DNA of 64,000 nucleotides from Sanderia malayensis (taxonomy: Eukaryota > Cnidaria > Scyphozoa > Semaeostomeae > Pelagiidae), in assembly GCA_013076295.1 (NCBI GenBank), contig RQOL01000822.1, positions 1 to 64,000 of the forward strand, read 5' to 3'. Positions 28,288 through 37,261 of this stretch are shown in pieces. Below the pieces are notes generated by a model. It had not been told where the DNA came from, searched no databases, and worked only from the letters and a program-made list of their open reading frames with translations. Position 1 is the stretch's first letter; each line of letters begins with the position of its first letter. The position numbers and the translations under genes were made by a program.

Positions 28288-29465
28288 CTTCCCACTTTCG
28301 GCGACTTCCCACTTTTGGTGACCTTGCACTTTTTCTTCACTTCCCACTTTTGATGAATTCCCACTTTTGATGACCTCTCACTTTTTCCTGACTTCCCACT
28401 TTTGATGACTTCGTACTTTTTCTTGACTTCCCACTTTTGATGACTTCCCACTCTCGGTGACTTCCCACTTTTGGTGACTTCTCACTTTTTCTTGACTTCT
28501 CATTTTTTCTTCACTTCCCACTTTTGATGACTTCCCACTTTCGGCGACTTCCCCCCTTTTGGTGACCTCCCACTTTTTCTTGACTTCCCACTTCTGATGA
28601 CTTCCCACTTTTGATGACTTCCAACTTTTGATGACTTCCCACTTTATCTTGACTTCCCATTTTTGATGATTTCCCACTTTTGATGACTTCCCACCTTTGG
28701 TGACTTCCAACTTTTGATGACTTCCCACTTTATCTTGTCTTCCCACTTTTGATGATTTCCCACTTTTGATGACTTCCCACCTTTGGTGACTTCCCAGTTT
28801 TTCTCAGATACATGGGGAATATGTGGAGAAAGCAGCAATTTTTTTAAAAAACTGATTTTATCTAACAGAAAAAGCGTGTTTTTCTCAGAAAAAGTTGGTT
28901 TTCTTCAATATATTTGGTCCCTTGAAGCTCGTTTGTTTCTTTCCAAATTTAACGCCGTGACACAAGCAGTTGAAAGCATGGACATGATAATTCGTGTATG
29001 TTTATTGAGATACTCTTCATACTCTGTGTTGTCCGCTCGCCATACATATGGGAAGTGAACGTCACCATATTCAGATAAACCCACTTTTGGTAACTTCCCA
29101 TTTCCCACTTTTTGTGACTTTCCACTTTTGGTGACTTCCCACTTTTTCTTCACTTCCCACTTTTGATGACTTCCCACTATTGATGACCTCCCACTTTTTC
29201 CTGACTTCCCACTTTTGATGACCTCCCACTCTCGGTGGTTTCCCACTTTTGGTGACTTCTCACTTTTTCTTGACTTCTCATTTTTTCTTGACTTCCCACT
29301 TTTGATGACTTCCCACTTTCGGCAACTTCCCACTTTTGGTGACCTCCCACTTTTTCTTGACTTTCCACTTTTGATGACTTCCCACTTTTTCTTGACATCC
29401 CACTTTTTCTTGACTTCCCACTTTTTCTTGACTTCCCACTTTTGATGACTTCCCACTTTCGGCGA
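28288..29465. repeat. 1.178-kb higher-order unit, copy 2
   Basis: Second unit of the triplet, with its core near 28,978. It is near-identical to its neighbours across both core and ladder. Confidence 0.8.
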
Positions 29466-30640
29466 CTTCCCACTTTCGGCGACTTCCCACTTTTGGTGAC
29501 CTCGCACTTTTTCTTCACTTCCCACTTTTGATGAATTCCCACTTTTGATGACCTCCCACTTTTTCCTGACTTCCCACTTTTGATGACTTCGTACTTTTTC
29601 TTGACTTCCCACTTTTGATGACTTCCCACTCTCGGTGACTTCCCACTTTTGGTGACTTCTCACTTTTTCTTGACTTCTCATTTTTTCTTCACTTCCCACT
29701 TTTGATGACTTCCCACTTTCGGCGACTTCCCCCCTTTTGGTGACCTCCCACTTTTTCTTGACTTCCCACTTCTGATGACTTCCCACTTTTGATGACTTCC
29801 AACTTTTGATGACTTCCCACTTTATCTTGACTTCCCATTTTTGATGATTTCCCACTTTTGATGACTTCCCACCTTTGGTGACTTCCAACTTTTGATGACT
29901 TCCCACTTTATCTTGACTTCCCACTTTTGATGATTTCCCACTTTTGATGACTTCCCACCTTTGGTGACTTCCCAGTTTTTCTCAGATACATGGGGAATAT
30001 GTGGAGAAAGCAGCAATTTTTTTAAAAAAACTGATTTTATCTAACAGAAAAAGCGTGTTTTTCTCAGAAAAAGTTGGTTTTCTTCAATATATTTGGTCCC
30101 TTGAAGCTCGTTTGTTTCTTTCCAAATTTAACACCGTGACACAAGCAGTTGAAAGCATGGACATGATAATTCGTGTATGTTTATTGAGATACTCTTCATA
30201 CTCTGTGTTGTCCGCTTGCCATACATATGGGAAGTGAACGTCACCATATTCAGATAAACCCACTTTTGGTAACTTCCCATTTCCACACTTTTTGTGACTT
30301 TCCACTTTTGGTGACTTCCCACTTTTTCTTCACTTCCCACTTTTGATGACTTCCCACTATTGATGACCTCCACTTTTTCCTGACTTCCCACTTTTGATGA
30401 CCTCCCACTCTCGGTGGTTTCCCACTTTTGGTGACTTCTCACTTTTTCTTGACTTCTCATTTTTTCTTGACTTCCCACTTTTGATGACTTTCCACTTTCG
30501 GCAACTTCCCACTTTTGGTGACCTCCCACTTTTTCTTGACTTTCCACTTTTGATGACTTCCCACTTTTTCTTGACATCCCACTTTTTCTTGACTTCCCAC
30601 TTTTTCTTGACTTCCCACTTTTGATGACTTCCCACTTTCG
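29466..30640. repeat. 1.178-kb higher-order unit, copy 3
   Basis: Third unit, with its core near 30,158. Similarity to copies 1 and 2 ends at about 30,640, where a short-core segment like those at 20,190 and 24,150 begins. Confidence 0.75.
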
Positions 30641-31120
30641 GCGACTTCCCACTTTTGGTGACTTCCCACTTTTGATGACTTCCCACTTTTTATTGACTTC
30701 CCACTTCCCACTTTTCATGACTTCTCACTTTTTCTCAGATAAGGTGGGTTTTTCTAAGATAAAGTGGGTTTTCTTTAATATAATTATTCCTTTGAAGCTC
30801 GTTTGTTTCTTTCCAAATTTAACGCCGTGACACAAGCTGTTGAAAGCATGGATATGATAATTCGTGTATGTTTATTGAGATACTCTTCATACTCTGTGTT
30901 GTCCGCTTGCCATACTTATGGGAAGCGAATGTCACCATATTCAGATTAGATCCACTTTTGGTAACTTCCCACTTCCCACTCTCGGTGACTTCCCCCTTTT
31001 GGTGACTTCTCACTTTTTCTTGACCTCTCATTTTTTCTTGACTTCTCATTTTTTCTTGACTTCCGACTTTTGGTGACCTCCCACTTTTTCTTGGCTTCCC
31101 ACTTTTGATGACTTCCCACT
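30641..31120. repeat. Right-hand end segment of array 1
   Basis: One last core (near 30,849) and a final ladder. The last recognisable ladder unit stops at 31,120 within GACTTCCCACT, and non-satellite sequence begins at the next base with CAACATG. The transition is abrupt. Confidence 0.85.
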
Positions 31121-31193
31121 CAACATGTACTCCTACCTATATTAAACACTATGATGAAACTTGAATCATCTTGTATAATGCATTGTGTTTAAT
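31121..31193 (-). repeat. Array-end inverted repeat, right end of array 1
   Basis: Seen: the reverse complement of these 73 bases aligns without gaps to 42,033-42,105, the 73 bases just before array 2, with 55 of 73 identical by hand count. Both copies abut the satellite exactly. Within the element an inverted pair, ATTAAACAC and GTGTTTAAT, can form a 9-bp stem, extendable past one mismatch. Inference: a terminal inverted repeat or boundary element of the satellite block. It could instead be a remnant of a flanking sequence that was duplicated and inverted with the array. Confidence 0.7.
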
Positions 31194-31231
31194 ACAAGAG
31201 GAAGCGAAGACTGCCTCGTAACAGAGATTCA

Positions 31232-31256
31232 AGTCTCTGAAAGTCCAAAAGAGACT
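31232..31256. other. 7-bp perfect hairpin
   Basis: AGTCTCT at 31,232-31,238 and AGAGACT at 31,250-31,256 with an 11-nt loop. An alternative short pairing, AGAGA/TCTCT, uses 31,223-31,238. It lies 39 bp outside the array-end repeat. No function is assigned. Confidence 0.4.
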
Positions 31257-31349
31257 CCTATATATTATTATTCTTTTCGATACGAATATAATACAGCCGG
31301 ATTCGAATGTTTTGTATTCTATATGAAGCAATTTTTGTGTTGATTTCAG

Positions 31350-31393
31350 AGTTCTTGTTTCAGAGAAATGAGTGTTGTTACCTAATCAAGATG
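31350..31393 (+). other. Possible small 5' exon with start codon at a splice donor (speculative)
   Basis: A TTTGTGTTGATTTCAG acceptor-like sequence ends at 31,349, and 44 nt later ATG (31,391-31,393) is followed directly by GTGAGT, a good donor match. First exons ending with the start codon are known in animal genes. No downstream coding exon is recognisable, so this may be chance. Confidence 0.12.
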
Positions 31394-31641
31394 GTGAGTT
31401 TTCATTTGGTGAATATTTTTTTTAATTAACCAGCACGTTAAGAGAGCTTGGTTTAGGTTTATGCTGTAGGCCTTGGCTAGGCCAATTTATTGCCTTGCCT
31501 TTTTTGCGAAAATGCTTCGACACACAGATCCAGGTTACTTGACTATTTTCTATTGAGCAACGTGATATTTGTTTTTTAGATTTAGAGCCGTTGAAGGAGA
31601 AATCTAAGGTATATTTTATCATGAGAAACTATGAAACCATA

Positions 31642-31695
31642 CCATGTTTATGAACTATAATACGTTAGCCATGTTTATGAACTATAATACGTTAG
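31642..31695. repeat. 27-bp perfect tandem duplication
   Basis: Two identical adjacent copies (31,642-31,668 and 31,669-31,695) starting CCATGTTTATGAAC and ending ACGTTAG. No relation to the satellite is seen. Confidence 0.9.
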
Positions 31696-34125
31696 TTTAC
31701 AAATGCCATTCATTTATTTGTGCATTGGCTCACATTTTATTTTTTGAAATAAATTTTATTGCTCTTATATTGTATGAAATTGCCCATCCCAAGTGATTAT
31801 TTCATAAGACTTTAGTTTAAGCTATTCAAAGATACTAAGAGTTTGTAAACCTGAAATGAGGTGAAGTTCTATTGTATATTCGTTTTTGTATGTGGTATTC
31901 ATTTTTAATTATATTGCTTTGATATGATGCAGAAATCATTTTATATTATACTGAGGTTTTGTTGAATTCTGCAGGACGAATTGTTATACTAGTGTCTCTT
32001 GTCTTTAACATTTGTCTGTCCCATCATTATCATACCACGTTTCTTTGTTGAAATTATAGATTACAATATTTCAAAAAATCTTGAAATGAACATATGTTAT
32101 GCCTGAAAATTGTCAAATCTTTCCAATAATTTAGATAGATGGGTTGTGTGTATGTTTGCAAGATTTTTATATGGGCTCTTCTGTATCATCTGCCTGCTTC
32201 TTTTCAAGTTTTGTCTTCAAAATTTATCTCCAACTCCTTAAATGACCTTTCCTCTACTCTCTACCAATTGTTCTGAAAACATCTGCTGCATCTTCAAATA
32301 ATGTTTATGTACTTAAACGACCTAAACAACGAACAAGGGATTGAAGAGCTATAACTGGAAGAATATTGACAGCAAAAGACGGCAAGGATTTTTCCAAATT
32401 ATAAGTAAGTAATCTTAGTCCATATAAAGGAAATTTAAAATACATAGAAATTTATCATAACTTAGAAATAAATTTCCATGATATAAAAATTTACAAAGCC
32501 TTTCTAGAAAAATTATTAGAATATAACTGCGTAACTTTTTAACGCCCAAATTTTGTAATCCGCGTATTAAAAAAAATGTGCGAAAACGTCGTAAGTCTCA
32601 CTTGCACTGATTGTATACACATTAAGAGAACAAATGATTTATAAAGTTTTGAAACTGAATTGTGACTATTATAAGTAAATATTATTGTTATATTTAAATT
32701 TAATATAATTATTGTTATTCTTGATGTTTGTTCGAGAAGTAAACTTCCATTTACTTAGAGGATATTTTACATTATACACTTTTAGCGTATGTCCCTCAAA
32801 AGCAATTATAATGTGATTAATAACATTAATATTTTAAATATACTTCTAACTTCAGACTTTGTAGCATTTAAAACACGCCGGAGCATTTGAGACCTTCAAG
32901 TACATACTTTCATGTAGATCTTGTTGCGTGTAGGCAATCATTGTCAAGGGACCTTTAAAGACACACTTTCAAATTGCTTTATGACAATTTTGTTTTGTGA
33001 TCTGTATTCTATTCTTAATGATTGACCATGTCTCATGTGTATTACCATATTTGGGTTGTATTCTTACATGTTTAGCATGCTTTTTGTAAACAAGGGAGTA
33101 TACATTGTCTCCAAAATCGCAGCTATAAAAGGGTTGCACACACGGCTTTGAAAGAAGTCAAAATCAGAAAGTTTGTACGGTAACAAAAGAACATGCCGTA
33201 AGCTGCACCATTTTATTGATGTGTTAGGCTTTTTGCGTGAAGTTTCATGGCTACAAGGTATAGCAGCTTGTAAGTGTAATAATATTATCAAATTGTTCAG
33301 ATAAATTTAGATTTCACTTTACATAGAATATAGATTTCACTTTAATGTTTGTTTGACTTACTTTTATCAAGTTGATTTAATTTAGTTTGATGCTTGTAGT
33401 TATGTTATCGATTTTTTTAACTCCATTGGCAAACCGCACATGTCTTCAAGCAGACTACCGTTGTTTTGTCATGTATTCTGCGCTTGTCTTAGTTACAATA
33501 TAATTTAGCGTTTTGAGTTGTTATACCTTTTCAAAAAATGCAAAGTTAAAGCTACAGATGTAATCGCAACAAAAATGTTCTGCATGATAGTTTTTTCCGG
33601 GCGCACACCCAATTTTTGAGGTTGGGGTGTGAATTTGAGTTGGATCAACGTCCATTATAACTTCTCTTGGGGCCGACTGGGCGTACTACATTAAAGTAGC
33701 AATTAAGTGGCTTGTCACTCAAATCATTTAGCAAGAATGTAACAATTTTTGGAAAATTTTATCGGAACAGAACCAAAATGCTAATGTAGTTATTGAATAT
33801 TCTTTTTAGTATATATACTTTTTGGACCGACTAGGAAGATAGTGAGGTGGTGTGGCATCCTCCCCCACACACCTTCCCCTAATGTGCGGTCTTGGCTTGA
33901 AATGTGTCTATATAAAGGACATTGATTATTGTAAACAGCATTTAAGAAATGTTTTTAAATTATGGTTACAACATAATTTTACATTGCTCAACATGCTCTC
34001 ACACAATTTTTTCAATTGTTTTTTTACCAGAGGAAGAGGGCTCCTAATTAATACAGTTATTTTTCTAATCCATTTATTAAAGACAAAGTAACCATCATCT
34101 TGGAAAAATAATCAAAAATAATGAA

Positions 34126-34380
34126 CAGGGTTGGACTGGTCGGTCGAGCAATTTGCGCGGATGTCCCAAGGGCCACATACCCAAAACTATAAAAGTGTTC
34201 TTGCATGAATAAATCCAAAAATTGTGATCCCGTTTCTTTGTTAAACAAAAAAATTCTGCGTGAGAATGAAAACAGGTCTTATTTTGTCCTAAGTTTTCCT
34301 TTGGTTTACGTTTTCTACAATCCGTGGATCGGTTTGCTTGAACTCTGCCAGGGCCGAAACAATTAGTCAGTCCGCCTCTG
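34126..34380. mobile_element. Possible non-autonomous hAT-like DNA transposon remnant
   Basis: The left end reads CAGGGTTGGACTG and the reverse complement of the right end reads CAGAGGCGGACTG, which agree at 10 of 13 positions. The CAG-N-G...GGACTG start resembles ends of hAT-type elements. The interior is noticeably more GC-rich than its surroundings and has no transposase. The 8-bp flanks (34,118-34,125 and 34,381-34,388) do not match, so the target duplication is absent or decayed. Inference only. Confidence 0.3.
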
Positions 34381-34976
34381 GAAGTCACTGGCATAAGTCA
34401 CTGGTTTGATTAAAACAAATTAACAAAAAATATAAAATTTTAAATAAGCTTCTTTTAATAAGAACCATTATTAAACTTTATTGGAATATTGGGAAAATTG
34501 GATCAGCAGCACAACAAAACTGAAAATTGAGTTGCAGTTAGCCAGTGAACAAATTGTCTTTCGCAAACAAACTCTGTTTGCAAAAACTACTTAATTTTGT
34601 TAGTATTACATATTATGGTAGCTGAAAATAACAATTCTGAATTTCCAATTAGCCCCTCCCTTAAATAAAACTCAGTTCATTTGCTTGAGCATCTGGATTC
34701 AATTATTCGGGATTTACGGTATTTCTGTTGCGTGTTTCGTTGTCAGGAAAACAACTCTCGGCATCAAAATTTATTATTTATTATCTGAAATTCATTATAT
34801 TTTAGATAATAAATTAGAATTTCACAATAAGATGTTTCTGATTTTGAATGTAATGTCTAAACAAATCAGTTATTCATTATCGTAATCAACATTTTGAATT
34901 TCGCGCTAAAATTCAAAGAAAATAAGGCTCAGCCCTAGACCTCTAAATTAAAATTATGTCGTAAAAACCACAATTT
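34381..34976. other. AT-rich spacer with small hairpins, no gene seen
   Basis: Contains a 7-bp hairpin, GCAAACA/TGTTTGC, at 34,563-34,581 and a 10-bp inverted pair, TTTATTATCT/AGATAATAAA, at 34,777-34,813. The latter overlaps a second possible pairing, TGAAATTC/GAATTTCA (34,786-34,824). Otherwise there is nothing I can name. Confidence 0.5.
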
Positions 34977-35603
34977 ATGCCCCCAAAACATCAAAATTTA
35001 AAATAAGTTCAATTTTCAAGTTAGCGCCATAATTGTACTTCTTACTAAATTTGATGCAAATTGAAAGAGTTTGAAAATTTGCCCAAGGCACCATTTTACC
35101 CCCTTTTATGCCCCAAAACATCAATATTTCAATAAACAACTTCAATTTTCAAATTCAGCGGCTGATTGTACTTCTTACTAAATTTGATGCAATTGAAAAG
35201 TTTGAAAATTTGCCCAAAGCTCCATTTTACCCCCATTTTATGCCCCCAAAACATCAAAATTTCAATAAACAACTTCAATTTTCAAATTCAGCGGCCCGTG
35301 ATTGTACTTCTTACTAAATTTGATGCAGATTGAGCAAGTTTAAAAATTTGCCCAAAGCCCCCTTTTACCCCATTTTATGCCCCCAAAACATCAAAATTTC
35401 AATAAACAACTTCAATTTTCAAATTCAACGGCCCGTGATTGTACTTTTTACTAAATTTGATGCAAATTGAAAGAGTTTGAAAATTTGCCCAAAGCCCCCT
35501 TTCACCCCATTTTATGCCCCAAAACATCAAAATTTCAATAAACAACGTCAATTTTCAAATTCAGCGGCCCGTGATTGTACTTCTTACTAAATTTGATGCA
35601 TAT
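34977..35603. repeat. 135-bp minisatellite, left part
   Basis: Units begin with ATGCCCC(C)AAAACATCAA at 34,977, 35,108, 35,240, 35,377 and 35,513, so the period is 131-137 bp. Each carries CAATTTTCAAATTCAGCGG, ACTAAATTTGATGCA and AAATTTGCCCAAAG landmarks. The first unit is the most diverged. The fifth is interrupted at 35,603 by the retrotransposon and resumes at 41,548. This family is unrelated to the 17-bp satellite. Confidence 0.9.
35600..35603. other. Target-site duplication, left copy (ATAT)
   Basis: ATAT before the 5' LTR matches ATAT after the 3' LTR (41,548-41,551). The uninterrupted minisatellite units have a related GATGCAAATTGAAAG at this place, so the pre-insertion sequence is identifiable. 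Confidence 0.8.
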
Positions 35604-35994
35604 TGTTAGAGACAAAGTGTTAGGGCAATCAATGATGGACCTATGTTGACAGTTTTGAGATATTGACCTTGCTGTTTTGCTTACTGTAATCCTTAATTGT
35701 TGACTTTTTTATATTTTGTGATTTCCGCTGAATTAGTTGATTAAGACTTGATTATTATATTGAGAGTTAGTTGGAGATTTAGAGATTGTGTTATGGTTGC
35801 TTTAAAAGTTGTTTTATGAATTTATTGTTTGGTTGTTCATTGAGAGACGTTTAACTGTGAACGAGTGTTATCTGCCTGTAAGGTCTAGAAGAAAGAAGCC
35901 ATATAAAGAAGAGAAGATCAAGGAGACTGTAAGTCCATTGTGTTTTATGAGTATTCTAAAAGAGTGCCCACTGTTAGAAATTTGTGTTGTAACA
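35604..35994 (+). repeat. 5' LTR (391 bp)
   Basis: Starts TGTTA and ends TAACA, a 5-bp terminal inverted repeat with the usual TG...CA ends. It pairs with 41,157-41,547 at 387 of 391 positions. The hand-found differences are a G/T in ATGATGGACC, T/C in GTTATGG, A/G in TGCCCACTG and G/T in TGTGTTGTAA. It should contain promoter and polyadenylation signals, but I see no clear canonical AATAAA. Confidence 0.95.
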
Positions 35995-35997
35995 TAC

Positions 35998-36015
35998 TGG
36001 TGACCACGACGTGAC
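35998..36015 (+). promoter_or_regulatory. Primer-binding site, probably tRNA-Arg(UCG)-like
   Basis: Three bases after the 5' LTR comes TGGTGACCACGACGTGAC, beginning with the TGG expected to pair with a tRNA CCA end. The implied tRNA 3' end has an acceptor strand CGTGGTC, discriminator A and a TTCGAGTC T-loop region. That fits arginine UCG tRNAs of animals best from memory. The tRNA identity is inference. A leader of about 170 nt (36,016-36,185) without a gene follows. Confidence 0.6.
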
Positions 36016-36185
36016 TCGAAGAGTTTATCGTATTGATTTAGAAGAAAAGAAGGGAATCAGATATTTCACTATCGCAAGATCTGTAGCTCTAAGCTGCGTG
36101 AACTTTAGACTCGTATTGTTTTAATTGTTTTGCGTTTCTGACTTCGAACTTGTTTACGGTTACATATTTCAAAACAAAACAAAAT

Positions 36186-37226
36186 ATGGAAAGAACAATT
36201 GAAGATTTACAAAATCGACTCGCGGCAATGCAAGCTGCGGTTGAAGGTAATGCCCAGTCAGGACTGTTTAAAACTCCTCATTTTAGTGGACTGCCCCACG
36301 AAGATGTAAACGAATGGGTCAAAAAGTTTGATCGTCTTTCTAATTTTAATGGTCGGTGTGGCGCAAAGAAACTGGGTGCCGTGTCCTTAATGCTTACGGG
36401 CCCAGCCCTTACTTGGTTTCAAACACTGTCCGATGAAATTACGTCAGATTATATTGAATTAATAGACGCCTTAAAAGATCGGTTCGGAAATCAAGACTTA
36501 CAGTTTCTTATCAGACAAGAGCTATATGCTCGAAAGCAGCTTGAACACGAAACACTAGCCAGCTATACCGAGGATATCACGAAAAAGTGCCAACATTTAA
36601 ATATCCCAAAGATAGAAATGATGAACATTTTCATAAATGGTTTAAGCGGTGAAATTAAGAATCACGTAGTTCTCAATCAGCCTACAAGCTTTGTCGAAGC
36701 AGAAAATTTGGCCCGCCTTCGTGACGCTGTTTCGAAATCATTTTCGGCATCTTTGCAATCACCCCCGGGGGCACAAGACAAGCGTATCAAGGAGCTTGAA
36801 GGCCAAGTCAATCTTTTATTATCATTAGCTGAGCCAAGTAAAAGCGGTCGTCCAGTTAATGCCTTGAATTTTGCTGGCAATTTTGCGGATCCCTCATCCA
36901 AAAATTCTAATTTTCAAGACACGATTCGAAATGATCTGACAAATTTCAAATCTGACATGATAGCAGCAGTTGATCAGCGTATTGCCGCCGCCACCTACCA
37001 TCCTCAACATTCCTCAGGAAACGATTTCTTTCAACAAGCCCAACGAGGGGGCGGTAACTTCAATGGTCGTGGCGGTGGCTACAGAGGTCGAAATATTCGC
37101 ACTACCGATGGGCGACCCATTTGCTATAGTTGCAATCAACGGCCCCCAGCGGCATACGAATCACAATGTCCCAATTTCCATACGCAGGATTTAAACAATC
37201 AAGGGCCTTCTCGATGGGGGAACTGA
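36186..37226 (+). CDS. gag: Gag (capsid/nucleocapsid) protein of Ty3/gypsy element, 346 aa
   Basis: Gag forms the virus-like particle and binds the element RNA. I start at the ATG at 36,186 (MERTIEDLQNRL...), since codons upstream in the frame have no ATG. Residues 1-30 are a short helical N-terminus. About 43-180 match the retrotransposon gag/capsid pattern, with W44, the LTGPALTWF stretch (70-78) and the YTEDITKKCQ stretch (127-136). About 200-215 could be a coiled coil. 286-302 is glycine/arginine-rich and suits RNA binding. C313, C316 and C328 recall a zinc knuckle, but the spacing is CX2CX11C and the histidine expected at 321 is missing. The frame overlaps pol and ends 28 nt after the slippery heptamer. 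The coding frame is intact. Confidence 0.88.
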   Translation: MERTIEDLQNRLAAMQAAVEGNAQSGLFKTPHFSGLPHEDVNEWVKKFDRLSNFNGRCGAKKLGAVSLMLTGPALTWFQTLSDEITSDYIELIDALKDRFGNQDLQFLIRQELYARKQLEHETLASYTEDITKKCQHLNIPKIEMMNIFINGLSGEIKNHVVLNQPTSFVEAENLARLRDAVSKSFSASLQSPPGAQDKRIKELEGQVNLLLSLAEPSKSGRPVNALNFAGNFADPSSKNSNFQDTIRNDLTNFKSDMIAAVDQRIAAATYHPQHSSGNDFFQQAQRGGGNFNGRGGGYRGRNIRTTDGRPICYSCNQRPPAAYESQCPNFHTQDLNNQGPSRWGN

Positions 37227-37261
37227 AGGCCCCTGACATCAACCACATTTTCAAACCCCCA
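37190..37261 (+). promoter_or_regulatory. Predicted -1 ribosomal frameshift signal at gag/pol junction
   Basis: Seen: TTTAAAC at 37,190-37,196 reads T TTA AAC in the gag frame, the X XXY YYZ form used for -1 slippage, and the pol frame is exactly -1. A 6-nt spacer follows, then an 8-bp perfect stem, GGGCCTTC (37,203-37,210) with GAAGGCCC (37,225-37,232). Loop bases TGGGGG (37,215-37,220) can pair with CCCCCA (37,256-37,261) to make an H-type pseudoknot. The gag stop (37,224-37,226) lies inside the structure. The function is inferred from the arrangement; heptamer, spacing and structure all agree. Confidence 0.8.

Larger units (their letters stand above)
1..31120. repeat. Satellite array 1: 17-bp ladder with interspersed core modules
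   Basis: The whole interval is one tandem array that continues off the left edge. The ladder unit is 17-18 bp: a constant GACTTCCCAC followed by one of a small set of tails (TTTTGAT, TTTTGGT, TTTTTCTT, TTTATCTT, TTTCGGC, CTTTGGT). About 66 copies of a 190-290 bp core interrupt the ladder. Each core contains CTTCAATATA, then CCGTTGAAGCT-like, TTTCTTTCCAA, CATGGATATGATA and TATGGGAAGCGA landmarks. Long cores add an upstream part with CTCAGATACAT, a T7A6 run and a second TTTTTCTCAGAAAAAG. Short cores instead have two 20-bp copies of a TTTTTCTCAGATAA..TGGG motif. Core spacing is about 300-450 bp on the left and up to 1,180 bp at the right. The reverse strand of the ladder has no stop codon in any frame, which produces long spurious reading frames. 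I see no gene. Confidence 0.95.
31194..34125. other. AT-rich single-copy spacer without a recognisable gene
   Basis: No open reading frame here resembles a known protein and all are short. Small features: a hairpin at 31,232-31,256 (AGTCTCT/AGAGACT, 11-nt loop), a weak exon-like motif at 31,350-31,393, a 27-bp tandem duplication at 31,642-31,695, a TATAAAAG box at 33,124-33,131, and an imperfect GC-rich hairpin at 33,845-33,874. None is supported by a gene model, and I cannot tell intron from intergenic sequence. Confidence 0.6.

Noticed and set aside
28905..29924. Long reverse-strand reading frames of K-W-E-V/S-G-K-S repeats (up to 339 codons) throughout both arrays
   Set aside because: The reverse complement of the 17-bp unit has no stop in any frame, and 17 is not a multiple of 3, so all three frames cycle through the same 17 residues. 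Openness is automatic, boundaries differ in every copy, and indels merely change frame. No evidence of coding.
27110..30640. CRISPR-like direct repeats
   Set aside because: The 17-bp units are contiguous with no unique spacers, no cas genes, and a eukaryotic context.
33124..33131. TATAAAAG as a promoter
   Set aside because: A lone TATA match in AT-rich DNA with no recognisable gene downstream is expected by chance.
34777..34824. Overlapping AT-rich inverted repeats as a regulatory RNA switch
   Set aside because: AT-only short palindromes are common in such sequence, and no transcript or gene context supports a function.
36150..36185. Upstream start of gag at a TTG codon
   Set aside because: Eukaryotic translation would favour the ATG at 36,186, which begins a typical Gag N-terminus.
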